Below, piece after piece: positions 26,745-38,206 of a stretch of 64,000 nucleotides of DNA (its first letter is position 1; each line of letters opens with the position of its first letter). The notes under the pieces were generated by a model. It did not search any database and had not been told where the DNA came from. It was given only the letters and a program-made list of their open reading frames with translations. Location: positions 1,263,501 to 1,327,500 of the forward strand of contig JABMCL010000713.1 of NCBI GenBank assembly GCA_018857735.1. The letters run 5' to 3'. This DNA comes from Alviniconcha marisindica. Taxonomy: Eukaryota; Mollusca; Gastropoda; Provannidae. The position numbers and the translations under genes are program-made.

Positions 26745-27016
26745 TTCATTCAAAGCCACATAGGTAGGGTGTATGTGTGTTTAGCTGTAACCTGACACCT
26801 GCACCGGCCGTTTTGACAGAATGACCGGGATCTTTTACGTGCTACTGCGGTAACACGGGGGTGGAACGGATACCGACTGAAATAACAGTCAGCACAGAAA
26901 GTTGACCCTGGAAAGAAACTTCTCTCGCGGCCGCTTCTCAGTGCCGGGACTCGAACCCGGAACCTTTCGATCACGAATCCGACGCGGCCGCTCTAACCAC
27001 TGAGCTATCCCCGCTA
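26745..27016 (-). mobile_element. tRNA-derived SINE-B
   Basis: In minus orientation it begins GCGGGGATAGCTCAGTGG (tRNA 5' end with A box) and has a perfect B box (GGGTTCGAGTCCC, plus strand 26946-26958). It continues past the tRNA-like part into a non-tRNA body containing ACGTAAAAGATCCCGG. The continuing body and poor acceptor/D-arm symmetry favour a SINE over a real tRNA gene. The family differs from SINE-A. Confidence 0.7.
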
Positions 27017-27019
27017 TCC

Positions 27020-28080
27020 TCTAGCGGCTTGTATGATCCGAGTCAGCGGCGTCTTGCCTGCCAGTTGCTTTGGTTCCACTTAACTTGATGTGAGTCCATC
27101 GGGACTGAGTCATTCGACACTGATATTAGGGTCAAGATCTTAAACATATACTTTTTATTTTATAGAAACCATTTGGCCGTATGATGCGGAATCAGTAATT
27201 CTACAGAGTGCTCTCAGTTACGGCGTTGATGAATCTGTACGACTATAATCTAGTAGTACTTTATTCGGGTCTGAGTGATATTTTTGGAGAAGAGTCACTT
27301 TAAAAACATTTACAGTTTAATTATATTTACAGGTCTGATCGGTTTAAAAAGAGATTAAAATATACTGTCTATAATTACACATGATCAGTTATAGTTACAG
27401 GTTCTCACTAAAGTGAATCGGTTATGAAATATCTAAACCGGCTGAAAGGAAACTGACCCAGCGAAGGACCGAGTCAGTAGGGTCCCAGTGTAGGCCGTGG
27501 GCCTATTGGCAAGCAGCTTACACATATTCCGTGGGCGAGGACTGATAATTGTTTTTTCAGTCCTGCTGCTGTATCCGCAGTGACCGTCGTAGGAACTTAC
27601 GTAGCAAAGTCAAACGAAATAACAAGACTCATTCAGTCAAATGCGACGGAGTCCGCCATTTCGATGTGTCATTGTAGGACCTTTTCAGTTTCAGTCGCGG
27701 ACCATTTCAGCGGCAGTCCGCTACGCTGATTGGTATGCATTGAGTCTGCGCCACGTCAGTGCTTTCCACCTCGGATTCGCGATTCCCCCGCATCAAAGAT
27801 AAATCATTGCAGTCGCATAGCACACGACATGCTCCGGCAGTTTCGGCCCGCGGACGAACGGCAAAATGAATACATGTGGCCACACGCTGCAGTTTCGAGT
27901 CACTGCATGACAAATTGCATCATCGAAAGCAACGTGTTGCGAAGTCTTCGTCGGCGGCCGCTGGGTTCCCGACTCAAACTCCAAGCCGCACTGGGTTGCG
28001 ACATCCTTCCCGCTAATGCGATGCTCAGTCGAGCGCCATCTTGAACTGAACTAAACTGCCTGCCTCAGTGATTGTACGGC
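27020..28080. other. Non-coding region with moderate CpG content
   Basis: Unique-looking sequence between divergent genes (TRIM on minus, ferritin on plus), richer in CpG towards 27700-28040. Several TGAGTCA/TGACTCA (AP-1-like) words occur in the wider 25.7-27.2 kb interval. No domain-bearing open frame is present. It is a plausible site for the missing TRIM first exon or promoter, by inference only. Confidence 0.3.
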
Positions 28081-28119
28081 CTACATTGTTCCCTCTCCCC
28101 ACCTCCATACCCCCTCCCA

Positions 28120-28250
28120 CACACCCTCTCCCCGTCCCTAATAACATGTTTACTTCAGTACCACCTTACCCCCTTCTCCCCGTTACATTGGTTAATAAGC
28201 CTTGTGGTTTCTCATGTGGACGTTACTGCTATGTTTACTTAGTTGTACTT
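28120..28250 (+). mobile_element. SINE-A 3' tail fragment
   Basis: C-rich linker followed by TTAATAAGCCTTGTGGTTTC, TGTGGACGTTA and ATGTTTACTT, the SINE-A 3' end module. Confidence 0.6.
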
Positions 28251-28253
28251 TCG

Positions 28254-28565
28254 CCGACTGGCGCCTAAGCGGCACTGAGAAGGGGCCTCGGCTCGATTCC
28301 GCTTCGGCTCTCCCTTCTCTTAAAAAAGGCTGTGGTACGTGGGCGTCGCGGTTTGTGACTTTGTCCCTCACTGAATTGACGAAACTGTGACACTGAATGG
28401 CTGTCATCGCTGCCCACCAGGAGCCTCATTCTCAGTGGTGGTGACAGTGTAGCGATAGGTAGTAATCTCAGTTCCGAGCCTCAGTCTCCCCCCTCCACCG
28501 CCCTCCCCCACCCACCGTTCCCGCCTAATATGCCTTGTGGTTTCTGTCAGGGCGGGACGTGCACA
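28254..28565 (+). mobile_element. SINE-A copy, diverged
   Basis: Head with damaged A box (CTGGCGCCTAAGCGG) and B box GGCTCGATTCC. It is followed by the body (CATCGCTGCCCACC, GTGGTGACAGTGTAGCGATA), a C-rich linker, and the tail GCCTAATATGCCTTGTGG. It lies directly behind another SINE-A tail fragment. Confidence 0.75.
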
Positions 28566-29218
28566 TGATCATAGTGCTTACTGTTCACAGTGTACTTTCG
28601 TCACTCCAGCCGAACTGGGAGAGTCTCAGTGAATGATGTCTCACTAGTTTCCCGGCTGCCAGCTTGAGAGAGAGAGACAGAGACTGACAGACAGACAGAC
28701 AGGGGACTCTTCGTCCTGCCAAAGACATGATAATATAAATACATTTATAATCTTTGCTACGGGGTAGTCACCGACTGAGGCTAGGTGACTGACCCCGGAC
28801 ACTACGAAAAGCGTGAGAGCGGGAGGGGGTCCCGGCCGCTGGTCCTAAAACCCCTCGATTCATATATACTGGCCCACGCTAAAACCGTTTAAGGCCCCAT
28901 CCCTAATAAGCAACCTCACCTCAGTGCAAAATGATTACGTTTAAGGACAGAACACTTCTTGTAAGTACGAATGGATTGTCAGTTTCAGCAGTCTTGCCGA
29001 GGTCTGGGCCAGTGGGACTAGTTTGACTAGTTTAGACCTCGAACTTGGTCTCACTTTTAACGGAAATTAAATCGCGCTGTAAGCACGTACGTGGCTGTGA
29101 GTCACATACCATGTTTGCACACAAAAAAAGTGGTCGATAACACTGCAGAATGGCATACGCCGGGACTGGTACGCGCGCCCTCGCAAAGCTGCCAGCGTCC
29201 TTGACCTACCGCGCTGCG

Positions 29219-29240
29219 TGACGTCACGGAAGGTATATTA
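29219..29240 (+). promoter_or_regulatory. Ferritin 1 core promoter: CRE palindrome and TATA box
   Basis: A perfect TGACGTCA palindrome lies at 29219-29226. A TATA-like TATATTA at 29234-29240 is about 30 nt before the predicted start (about 29265). Ferritin 2 has the same arrangement, which supports function. Confidence 0.6.
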
Positions 29241-29276
29241 AGCTGCGCTCGGCGGGTTTGGAGCGTAGTTGTATTT

Positions 29277-29304
29277 GCTTTGCTGCGTCAGGGAACGTAC
29301 GGGC
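29277..29304 (+). promoter_or_regulatory. Iron-responsive element, variant loop (ferritin 1)
   Basis: Hairpin in the 5' leader. The upper stem TGCGT (29284-29288) pairs with ACGTA (29295-29299), with one G-U. A bulged C sits at 29283. The lower stem is G29282-C29300 plus weak U-G pairs. The six-base loop is CAGGGA (29289-29294) instead of the canonical CAGUGN. The loop C1 and G5 that form the cross-loop pair are kept; U4 is replaced by G. In the family this element binds IRP and blocks translation when iron is low. Confidence 0.8.
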
Positions 29305-29388
29305 AGATACTCTTCGATCGTTTCAAGCCTTTCCCATATTTTTTTTTACTCCATATCACCATCACCAGAATCTCTTACAGCCGACAAC

Positions 29389-32300
29389 ATGGCTCTCAGT
29401 CAGTGCCGTCAGAACTATCACGCCGAGTGTGAAGCTGGTGTGAACCGCCAGATCAACATGGAGCTGTACGCCAGCTACTGCTACCAGTCCATGGTGAGTT
29501 TCATCCAGCTCAGCTGCCACACGACATAATTATTGCAACTGATTAATATTAATTTCTAGTCATCACACCAAAGGACGTAATTTCGTATCCTGGTTTTTAG
29601 AAAGAAGTGACGCTTTACCCCCTCGGAGAACTAAGTCACTGTCATAATGACAAATGTACAGGTTTAGAAATTCTGTTTCATATTTTAAAACTGGTTTTTG
29701 TTTGTTCCGTGTTTTGTTTTTTTGTTGGTCACCCCAGACAGGACTGCATTATTTTATAAAAAATAAAATTAAAAAAAGTGACATTTTGACCTCATTTAAT
29801 GATTGTGATGATATTTGTGACCCAAAATAACTTAAAACGGTCCAGGAATTTCTGACCATCTCCTTGGATTTTACCCATTATGCTATCAAAGTATAAATGA
29901 AGAGGTCTTCCACTATATATATATATATATGCCAAAATATTTGGAATGATTAATTATTGTCTTGGTCACTTCCAAAAGGGCTTAATGTTATTTGCTGGTT
30001 TTATTTTTAGAAATAAGTGACACTTTACTCCATTATGCTGACATAAATGAACAGGTATTCTGCCACACAAAATATTTTGACTAGTGATTAATTAATTTCT
30101 TGGTCACTCAGAGTCAGACCAGACGTAATTTTTAATTTTATTCATTTGTATCAATACTATATCTAGTATATGTTTTGGAAATAAGTGCTGTTAGGTCTTT
30201 TGCTTCCCAACTGCAAAATATTTTGACCAGCAAATTAATTTTCTGGTCACGTCAGCCAAGGGAACTTAATTTTATTCATTGTTCTGATATAACCATACCG
30301 GTTGACTGGGTGTAAAACACCAACTTATTTACTGAAAGGCCAGCTTAATTTTATTTAGTGGTTTTGCTTTTGTAAAGCAGCCATGTTTTACTCCATTATG
30401 CTGACATAAATGAATAGGCCTGCAACGCACAATATTTTGACTGATTGTTTAATTTCCTGGGCACTTCAAAATGGACTTAATATTATTAAATGGTTTTAGA
30501 AAGCAGTGACTCTATACGCCATTGTGCTGTCAATGTGTCATGAATGAACAGGTCTTCCACTGTACTACACAAAATACTTTGGCTGATTAAGTCATTTCCT
30601 GGTCCCTTCTAAAACTAGTGAAAGGATCTGATTTTAGAAAGCAGTGACAGTTTACTCCATTTTGCTGTCATAAACCAGCAGTTGTTTTCTTGAGGGGCCT
30701 GTCCATAATAAGCCTTGTGGTTTCTGTGGACATAATGCACCATGTTTACTTCTTGAGGGGATGCAGAAAATTTTGTAATTTGTAGTGTCTGCTTGGTAAC
30801 TGGTACTGAATCAGATGTAAAGAAGTTCAACCAGGATATTACATGCTTTTGCTTTCTAGTAATTCTACTGATAAATTTACTTTAATTAGTCACTGATTAG
30901 TCACTTGTGGTGTAATCTCCCTCTTTGTGTTTATATTTTTTGATATATTTGAGAGAGAGAGAGAGATTACTCAATACAGACAGACAGGTGTGTGAATATA
31001 AGATTATGTATGTTTGTGAGCACAGTGAATATGTAATGTGTTTGTACAGGTACAAGATATGTCCGTTTGAGTTAGGGCTAAAGTTTTGTCATTAATTAAA
31101 AAAAGAAAAAGTTATATAAAGACATCTCCATTTTTTTCAGTTGCAGTCATGTTAAACCCGCTATCTTTATAGGTAATGTCAGGTCACCTTGGCTAATTCA
31201 CATGACTTGGCATGTGGCCAAGGGCTTCAGTTTAATGTTGCCAGCAAATCAATAGAACCAGCTTTTTTCTGTGCAGTAATCCTGCACTCACAACCAACAG
31301 GCTCTTGAATTTGAACATTTAAAGTAGTTCAGGCAAATGGATAGGAAAAGCCCACTAGGTGTTAGTGTTAGTGTTACCCGCAATAACTTGTGAAGACTTT
31401 GTAGGAGTCCTGTGGAGGCATAGTCTAGGATACTTTAAAGCTTGTAGCAATAAACAGACATCATGTGGGTCTGATCCAACTTCGCTGAGTAAATGTCAGA
31501 TTGAGTGCATGTGTGACAGACTGACGCTGCATTTTCATTTGATTTGCTTGATATTACCAACAGGCACATAACCCTGTACCTTTAGCATTAAAACAAAATA
31601 ATAATGAAAATACAGTGGATTTGACATAAGATCATCAGTGCACTCGCACTGCAGTCAAAAAACAAAGTTTCACCAATAGAATCAGAATCAGAATATTTAT
31701 TGTCCCAGTACAAGTTTACAAGGAAGTTTGTCTTACGGTGCACAGTAGGAGATATAATAAACAATAGACTAATATTGTAACATGGCTACAATTACAAAGA
31801 CTAAAAACAACATGAAACACAACAGATTATTTTCACAGCATCGAAAAGTAAATATTTACACAAGTATCTGTAATTAAACACTATTAGTCTCTCTCTCTCT
31901 CTCCTCACACACACACGTGAGCATACGCGCAACATCTTATTTTGAATTTTCACAGCATTAAGAAATAACTATTATGTGCACACAAGCATCTGATTAAAAC
32001 AATAGTACTTATATAAATACACATGGGCTACATGTAATACTTTAAGCTGTGTCGGTAAACAGTGCTTGGATTTTAACATCCTGACATCAGCACAGGGCCA
32101 TATCAGGATGAATCATGCATTCAGAATTCTTTTACACCTGTTCAAAAAACAAGTCACTAAATCACAAGTTTGTCTAATTCACGGTTTTGGCATCAAAAAC
32201 CACCCCTCCATCAATCTATCAATACAAAATAACACATCTTTTAGTCAGTCAAAAACTAATTTCCTTTCCACTCCTTGGTACCCATAAATTATATTCTGTG

Positions 32301-34192
32301 GGCACTCACCACAGGACCCAGCTGAAATGCTTGTGACTGAGCAAGGTGGCCTGTTTTATTCTGTAGGGTATATGTGGGCCCAAACAGGAAACTGTGTCAA
32401 CTATAGCACAGTTAAAAAGTAGGGAGAGGATCAGAAAACAAGGACGGTGAATGGACCAGGAAGTTAGAAAACAGGACAAGGAAGAAATTTCTGGCAGTAG
32501 GCGAAGCATGCTTGGCTATATTCTGACCTACTCCAGGCTTTTAAAGGGAGAACATTTGTCAGCTCTGGGTTCTCAACACAGGGGACCTTAATTTCCATGT
32601 CAGCAGTGCCCCACTGTGGGATGTCAGGAAACAACAGGTGTCTGTCTGGTTATAATCGTCTGAAGTAAGTTACGGTGATTAAAATGACATTGACAAAGCC
32701 AGCTAGTCCTGTTTCTGCATATCTCATGAAACCTTTGACAGCTACAACTACTGCTTGCACTAACACAAAGGAAACTGCTCTAATGCTGCCATCTGCTGAT
32801 TTAATTAGGTGGTTGTTTGGCCTTTGGTTTCAGTTTGGAGGGGGGTGGGGGTGACATTGTTTTCAGAGGGGCATGGAATGGCACTGTATTAGAACATACC
32901 AGTGCGAGGACACAACGTCCTGTGCTGCCATCAGAGGAGAGTGGTTAACAGGGTGTGATGATAGATCACCCACCAGTTCTAATTTCCTGCAACACACACA
33001 CACACACACACACACATGAGCACACACACACATGAGCACACACACACACACACATGTCCGTGTGTGTGCTAAGGTGGTGGGTAAAAGACCTGTGGGCAAC
33101 TGCGACAAATAATACAGCAACTCCCAAGAGTTGTGCACTCATACAGTTGTATAATGACGGCAAATAATCTCTTTGGTTACAGGCCTTCTACTTTGACCGT
33201 GATGACGTTGCCCTGCCGGGATTTGCCATGTATTTCAACAAGGCCTCAGTGGAAGAGCGCGAGCACGCCGAGAAGCTGATGAAGTTCCAGAATCAGCGTG
33301 GTGGACGTGTTGTCCTTCAGGACATCAAGGTGTGTAACTAGGTCAGCAGATTTGCTGATAATAGTGATGTAGTAATGACAGACGTGTAGAATGAATATGG
33401 CAGCATGAATATGAAAATCTGTTCACCCTGAAGGAATTGTTACAACCCCAAGATTGTTTTCCTCATAAAATGTTATTAAAAGCAAAAACAAATAAAAATT
33501 TCACCATCAGACCCTTTTTCACAGTTCCACGTGTTGGTTATGGGGGAAGAGGGGTGGGGTGGACATCACAAGGGTCTGTACAGAAGCCAGTCCTTGATGA
33601 GTGTGCAGGGGTGCGGTGGGAAGACTGGACATCACAAGGAGCTTCACTGCGTCATGTCTATGTGTGCAGAAGCCCGACCGTGACGAGTGGGGGACAGGGC
33701 TGGATGCCATGCAGGTGGCACTGGGACTGGAGAAAAGCGTCAACCAGGCTCTGCTGGACCTCCACGCCGTGGCCGACAGCCACAAGGATGCCCAGGTCTG
33801 TAGCACTGCGTCCACCTTGGCTTGGGCTGTGTCACAACACACTGATATGAATAAGAACACCAAGGCAACATTAAAATGTTGTGCGCTGCATAGTTTTATG
33901 GGGACTATCTTCGAGACCTTTTCCTCCCCCAACCCCCATTTCTTTGATTGTAAAAAACCTGGGTATGGCCCTCACCTGTGGGAATTGGAAGAGTCCAGCA
34001 CAACGGTCATAACTTTTGTTATATATATATATATAATGTGTGTGATTGCAGATGACGGACTTCCTGGAGGGCAACTACCTGCAGGAGCAGGTGGCTGCCA
34101 TCAAGGAGATTGGTGACCACATCACCAACCTCAAGCGTGTGGGGCCTGGCCTTGGAGAGTTCATGTATGACAAGGAGTCCCTTGGAAAATAA
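29389..34192 (+). CDS. Ferritin, H-type soma form, copy 1
   Basis: Cytosolic iron-storage ferritin with ferroxidase activity; 24 subunits form a shell. Exons: 29389-29493, 33183-33329, 33670-33795, 34052-34192. They give 172 codons plus stop, with all introns phase 0 and GT-AG. Ferroxidase residues corresponding to human H-chain E27, Y34, E62, H65, E107 and Q141 are present as E25, Y32, E60, H63, E105 and Q139. There is no signal peptide, so it is cytosolic rather than secreted. Signature [10 protein letters not shown] and the exit segment [11 protein letters not shown] are intact. The ATG follows a 5' leader with an IRE. A 3.7-kb first intron starts with a diverged ~140-bp tandem array, and a decoy acceptor copy lies before exon 3. 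A second gene 10 kb downstream differs at about 21 of 172 residues. Confidence 0.97.
29525..30690 (+). repeat. Diverged ~140-bp tandem array in ferritin 1 intron 1
   Basis: Six or so degenerate units share AGAAATAAGTGACACTTTAC, ATTATGCTGACATAAATGAA, ACACAAAATATTTTGAC and TTAATTTCTTGGTCACT-type words. The AAAATATTTTGAC-like word recurs at about 29934, 30069, 30215, 30428 and 30567, spaced about 135-213 bp. The first recognisable unit starts roughly 30 nt after the exon 1 donor. No coding capacity is seen. Confidence 0.75.
30699..30752 (+). mobile_element. SINE-A 3' tail fragment in ferritin 1 intron 1
   Basis: CCATAATAAGCCTTGTGGTT, CTGTGGACATAATGCACCAT and GTTTACTT match the SINE-A tail module; the body is absent. 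Confidence 0.7.
31676..32000 (-). mobile_element. LINE-like 3' end fragment
   Basis: AGAATCAGAATCAGAATATT followed by TATTGTCCCAGTACAAG resembles the 3' terminus of CR1/L2-like LINEs in antisense orientation, with an (ATTCTG)n tail. No RT frame remains. The rest of ferritin 1 intron 1 (30750-33180) is AT-rich with short CT and CA tracts (31889-31902, 32994-33052) and no other feature. Confidence 0.45.
33560..33669 (+). repeat. Decoy duplicate of the ferritin 1 exon 3 acceptor
   Basis: TGGACATCACAAGG occurs at 33560 and 33626. The first copy is followed by TGTACAGAAGCCAGTCC...GATGAGTG, which matches 22 of 28 positions of the true acceptor and exon 3 start (TGTGCAGAAGCCCGACC...GACGAGTG at 33664). 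It is an old tandem duplication of the intron end plus exon start. Confidence 0.65.
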
Positions 34193-34578
34193 GGTCCTCA
34201 CTCTGCTCCATGACCACGAGCCCAGACCTTTCACCTCCACCTCGGTTTCGAGCTTGGCTTGGTTCTGAATACCATCGGCCTGAGATGCCATATCAGTTTG
34301 TTAGTCTCTTCTTCTTTTTAAAAATGTTTAAGGGATTTACATCAAAAATGCATTTTTAACATTTTGGTATGCTTTTCAAAACAACATTTTTTTAAAGATA
34401 ATGTGATAGAATTTTTTGTTTTGAGGAAGACATTTGTGATGTCAGGTGAACACATAAACATTGTGGTATTTTGTTTATGTATATTCAAAGAAGTGTTTTA
34501 CTTTATTCATTTTTATCCCATTGTTTAGAACAAACACGAAATCGTGAAAAACAGAGTTTAATTTTATCGCAAAATAAC

Positions 34579-34584
34579 AATAAA
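34579..34584 (+). terminator. Polyadenylation signal of ferritin 1
   Basis: AATAAA about 387 nt after the stop codon, within an AT-rich 3'UTR. Confidence 0.6.
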
Positions 34585-34785
34585 AAATCTTCAGTATGTG
34601 CACGTATTTGTGTATATATATATATGTGTGTGTGTGTGTATGTGGAACTGGAGATTGATGTGATTTGTTGAATGCAGCCAACAGTTGAAAAAGAAACATA
34701 TAGCATACTTTTTTAAAACTTTCCTTTTGACTCACTTGAAAATCCAGGGAGTCTTAGATTCTTACTTCTCTCCGAAGAGTTACTG

Positions 34786-35640
34786 GTGGGGACCGAGATC
34801 CCAGGAGGCTGGGGAAGTGGCAGGGACCGAGATCCCAGGGGACGGGGACCAAGATCCCAGGAGGTGGGGGAAGAGGCAGGGACCGAGATCCCAGGAGGTG
34901 GGGGAAGAGGCAGGGACCAAGATCCCAGGAGGTGGGGGAAGAGGCAGGGACCAAGATCCCAAGCGACAGGGACCGAGACCCCAGGAGGTGGGGGAAGAGG
35001 CGGGGACCGAGATCCCAGGAGGTGGGGGAAGAGGCAAGAGACAGGGACTGAGATCCCAGGAGGTTGGGGAAGAGGCGGAGACCGAGATCCCAGGAGGTGG
35101 GGGAAGAGGCAGGGACTGAGATCCCAGGAGGTGGGGGAAGAGGCGGAGACCAAGATCCCAGGAGGTGGGGGAAGAGGCAGGGACCGAGATCCCAGGAGGT
35201 GGGGGAACAGGCTGGGACCGAGTTCCCAGGAGGTGGGGAAACAGGCAGGGACCAAGATCCCAGGAGGTGGGGGAAGAGGCAGGGACCAAGATCCCAAGCG
35301 ACAGGGACCGAGATCCCAGGGGTGGGGGGAGAGGCGGGCACTGAGATCCTAGAAGGTTGGGGAAGAGGTGGAGACTGAGATCCCAGGAGGTGGGGGAAGA
35401 GGCGGGGACCGAGATCCCAGGAGGTGGGGAAGAGGCAAGGACCAAGAGACAGGGACCGAGATCCCAGGAGTTTGGGGAAGAGGTGGGGACCGAGATCCCA
35501 GGAGGTGGGGGAAGAGGCAAGATCCCAAGAGACAGGGACCGAGATCCCAGGAGTTTGGGGAAGAGGCGGGGGACTGAGATCCCAGGAGGTTGGGGAAGAG
35601 ACGGGGACCGAGATCCCAGGAGGTGGGGGAAGAGGGAGAC
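34786..35640. repeat. SINE-tail-derived minisatellite (about 33-34 bp units)
   Basis: About 25 units of GGGACCGAGATCCCAGGAGG plus TGGGGGAAGAGGC, with indels and occasional AAGCGACA or AAGAGACA inserts. It runs directly into a SINE-A body at 35641. The same unit occurs once in the linker of the SINE-A copy at 18345, so the array appears to be an expansion of the SINE linker. Long open frames on both strands are by-products of the repeat and are not called as genes. Confidence 0.85.
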
Positions 35641-35840
35641 TAACTAACGCTACACTGTCAGCACAAGAATGACTCCTGCATCAAGATGGCCAGCAATGGG
35701 AGCCATTTTAATGTTTCATTAATTGTGAGGGACCAAGTCACAAGACGGTGTCCACAGACCACGACATTTGAACTAAGAGGAGAGCCGAAGCGGCATCGAA
35801 CCGAGGTCCTATTGCTTACCAGGGCCAAGACAGCTCCCCT
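35641..35840 (-). mobile_element. SINE-A body adjoining the minisatellite
   Basis: CTACACTGTCAGCACAAGAA, TTTTAATGTTTCATTA, CAAGACGGTGTCCACAGACC and GAGAGCCGAAGCGGCATCGA correspond to the SINE-A body and B-box region in reverse. The tRNA-like 5' end is degraded. Confidence 0.75.
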
Positions 35841-35989
35841 TGCGAGTCTTCTTGTGGCCTATGCTTAGACGATCTGGTCAGTCGAACAGTTGTTAAAACT
35901 CCTTCCGCCAAACAAAAGACAAATATTCGGCGAACAAAATTCCAACACTTCACAGCTAAGACAGACAAGCAACCTTGAACTCCAGACCC

Positions 35990-36301
35990 ATAAGTAAGTA
36001 AGTAAACATGGTGCTTAACGTCCACAGAAACCATACGGCTTATTAGGGACGGGGGGAAGGGGGTATGGAGGTGGGGGAAGAGGGAGATTATATACCTATC
36101 GCTACACTGTCACCACCAGAATGATTTCTGCATTAAGATGGGCATCGATGAGAGCCATTTTAATGTTTCAGTAGGAAGTGATGGACAGTCACAAGACAGT
36201 GCCCACAAACCACAACCTTTTTGAAGAGAAAGGAGAGCCGAAGCGGTATCGAACCGGCCTACCGCCTGCCTAACGCCTTACCACTAGGCCAAACCGGCTC
36301 T
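35990..36301 (-). mobile_element. SINE-A, near full length
   Basis: Reads in reverse from an (AAGT)n tail through AAACATGGTGCTTAACGTCC, the linker, and the body, to the tRNA head GCCTTACCACTAGGCCAAAC-CGGCTC. The head contains both pol III boxes (B box GGTTCGATACC, slightly altered). Confidence 0.85.
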
Positions 36302-36378
36302 ATAATAGTCCCCCCACTCAAATACCGAACAGCACAAGAACTTTTGTTGTTGTTGTTGTTGTCCGCACCACCACCACC

Positions 36379-36468
36379 GACTGGAACCACCTCAGTGACG
36401 ACCATGTGAAGGCCCCCACGCTTGAGGACTTCAAACGACGGATCGCCGCAACCCCAAGCACCATCTAA
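36379..36468 (+). mobile_element. C-terminus of a LINE reverse transcriptase ORF
   Basis: The frame reads DWNHLSDDHVKAPTLEDFKR plus RIAATPSTI and a stop. This matches the typical end of jockey/CR1-type ORF2 proteins (WN.L...V..A.....FK..L). A TTG run precedes it. It is probably a 5'-truncated insertion extending to about 36600. Confidence 0.6.
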
Positions 36469-36609
36469 CACACGCATGCACTCCCCTCCCGTCGCGTTTA
36501 TATCCGGAAAGTTAGGTCTTGCGACGTACAGACAGATATGGCCGGGCTGGTAAAACCATGGACCTATATCTACTGGGTAAAACAGCCCCTCTCTAGTCAA
36601 ACACTGATT

Positions 36610-37974
36610 CGGCTCTGGTGAAACCTCTGCTCAGTCTCTCCTATGAAATTTCGCCCTCTTTGATGTAACTCGGCTCTCTCTGTTTGTACAGTTCACTCTG
36701 ATATTACTCATAATTTATTGATATCGTTTATTGTCTTGCCACACAAAAACGATTAGAACGTTGCGCTGTGTTATTTATATGAATACACTGCTTACTTCAG
36801 ATGAACAAAATACGAAAGAATATATGAAATAACATGGGGGGGGGGGGGGGGGGGGGGGGGGGGCTGCACGCCAAAAGAAAGAAAGAAAACTGAATTGAAA
36901 TAGTTAATGTCGGCTTGAAGAATGGCAACTTGTTGACTAAAAAGTCTGTTTATTAGTGAATTCAGGGTTTTGGTGTCTGCGTGTTTTTGAAGCCTCGGTG
37001 TAGACTGAGAAAGGGGACCGAGAATAAGCGCCACATGTGTATATATATAGACAGGGAATAACAATGTGAAGGGTCACATACACGCGCGAACTAATGCTAC
37101 CTACATAAACTATTAGGCCTCTAAATCACGCAGACGGCGTTCTAACCTTGCCGCAACGCGGCCGCTGGAGCGAAACGTCACGAAATCTATTGACACCGAA
37201 TACCCGCACCTTAAACTGTGCCACCGAGTTTCCACAGCTGGTAAGCATCCGGCTGTTGGATTGCTGTGCCACGAGTGTCTAAAAATAAAAAAATAAAGTA
37301 AGAAAAATAAGTGAGTCACCAGAAAAGTGTGTGTGTGGGGGGGGGGGGGGGGGGGACCATACTCAACCTCACTGCCACTCCTATCTGAGCGAATCACGAG
37401 TGCTCAACTATGCAACCCCCCCCCCCCCCCCCCCCCCCGCCCTTCCCTCCCCACCCCCCTCACGACCGTCCTTCAAGCCCACCCAACCCTTTTTTCTTGT
37501 GCCAGCACGCCTGACCTCAGGCCTGTGGATAATGATCAGTTTCACACGAGTATAATGCAAGGACTAACACTCCGTCCGCCGCAGTGTAATCCGATGTGCA
37601 ACCTCATACGATTTTTTGGGTTCTTCTTTTGTGCGTATAGACGGTGTGTGCCCCAGTTTCTTCAAGTGCGACGCGACGTCAGCATGTCGCGATAAAGGCG
37701 GGTGTTTGTGTCAGCGGGTCGGTGTCTTTTTCATATTTTTTTATTCGCCACCCCAGCGCCCATCAGGCGTGTGTGTCAGTGCCTGTCTGTAGAACATAAA
37801 ATATCCGAAGCAGATTGTGAGTGAGTGCAAGTGTGAGTGTGTGTGTGTCAGTGTAGTGTGTGTATGTGTCAGTGTAGTGTGTGTGTATGTGTCAGTGTAG
37901 TGTGTGTGTGCACGCGCTCGCGTGCCTGGGCGCCGTGACAGTGTGCAGTGCCGTGCTAGTCGTGTACTTGGGAT

Positions 37975-38021
<47 letters not shown>

Positions 38022-38200
38022 CCTGTGTGCACAGTATCAGTAGTTACTAAGCTTACTCACCCTGAGGTGAAAACCAGGCCGCGCTTTTATGTGCCGCGAG
38101 GATCATTGAGTTAACTCAAAATAAAAATAATTCATGCCCGCCCGGCGCGTCTGAAAAAGCCGCCAGTCATGATAAAAGACTGATGTTTACGAGTTTTCCT
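36610..38200. other. Non-coding stretch with poly-G, poly-C and CT tracts
   Basis: Poly-G at about 36836-36863 and 37338-37355, poly-C at 37418-37438, GT-rich block at about 37830-37910, (CT)n at 37979-38019. No gene is supported. Confidence 0.6.
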
Positions 38201-38206
38201 CCTGTG

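Noticed and set aside
26945..27016. Possible tRNA gene (minus strand)
   Set aside because: It has A and B boxes but runs on into a SINE body, and the acceptor stem is not closed by a matching 3' end.
34713..35672. Long Pro/Gly/Arg-rich open frames on both strands
   Set aside because: They are produced by the 33-34 bp minisatellite; all frames stay open because the unit lacks stops. No splice or start support.
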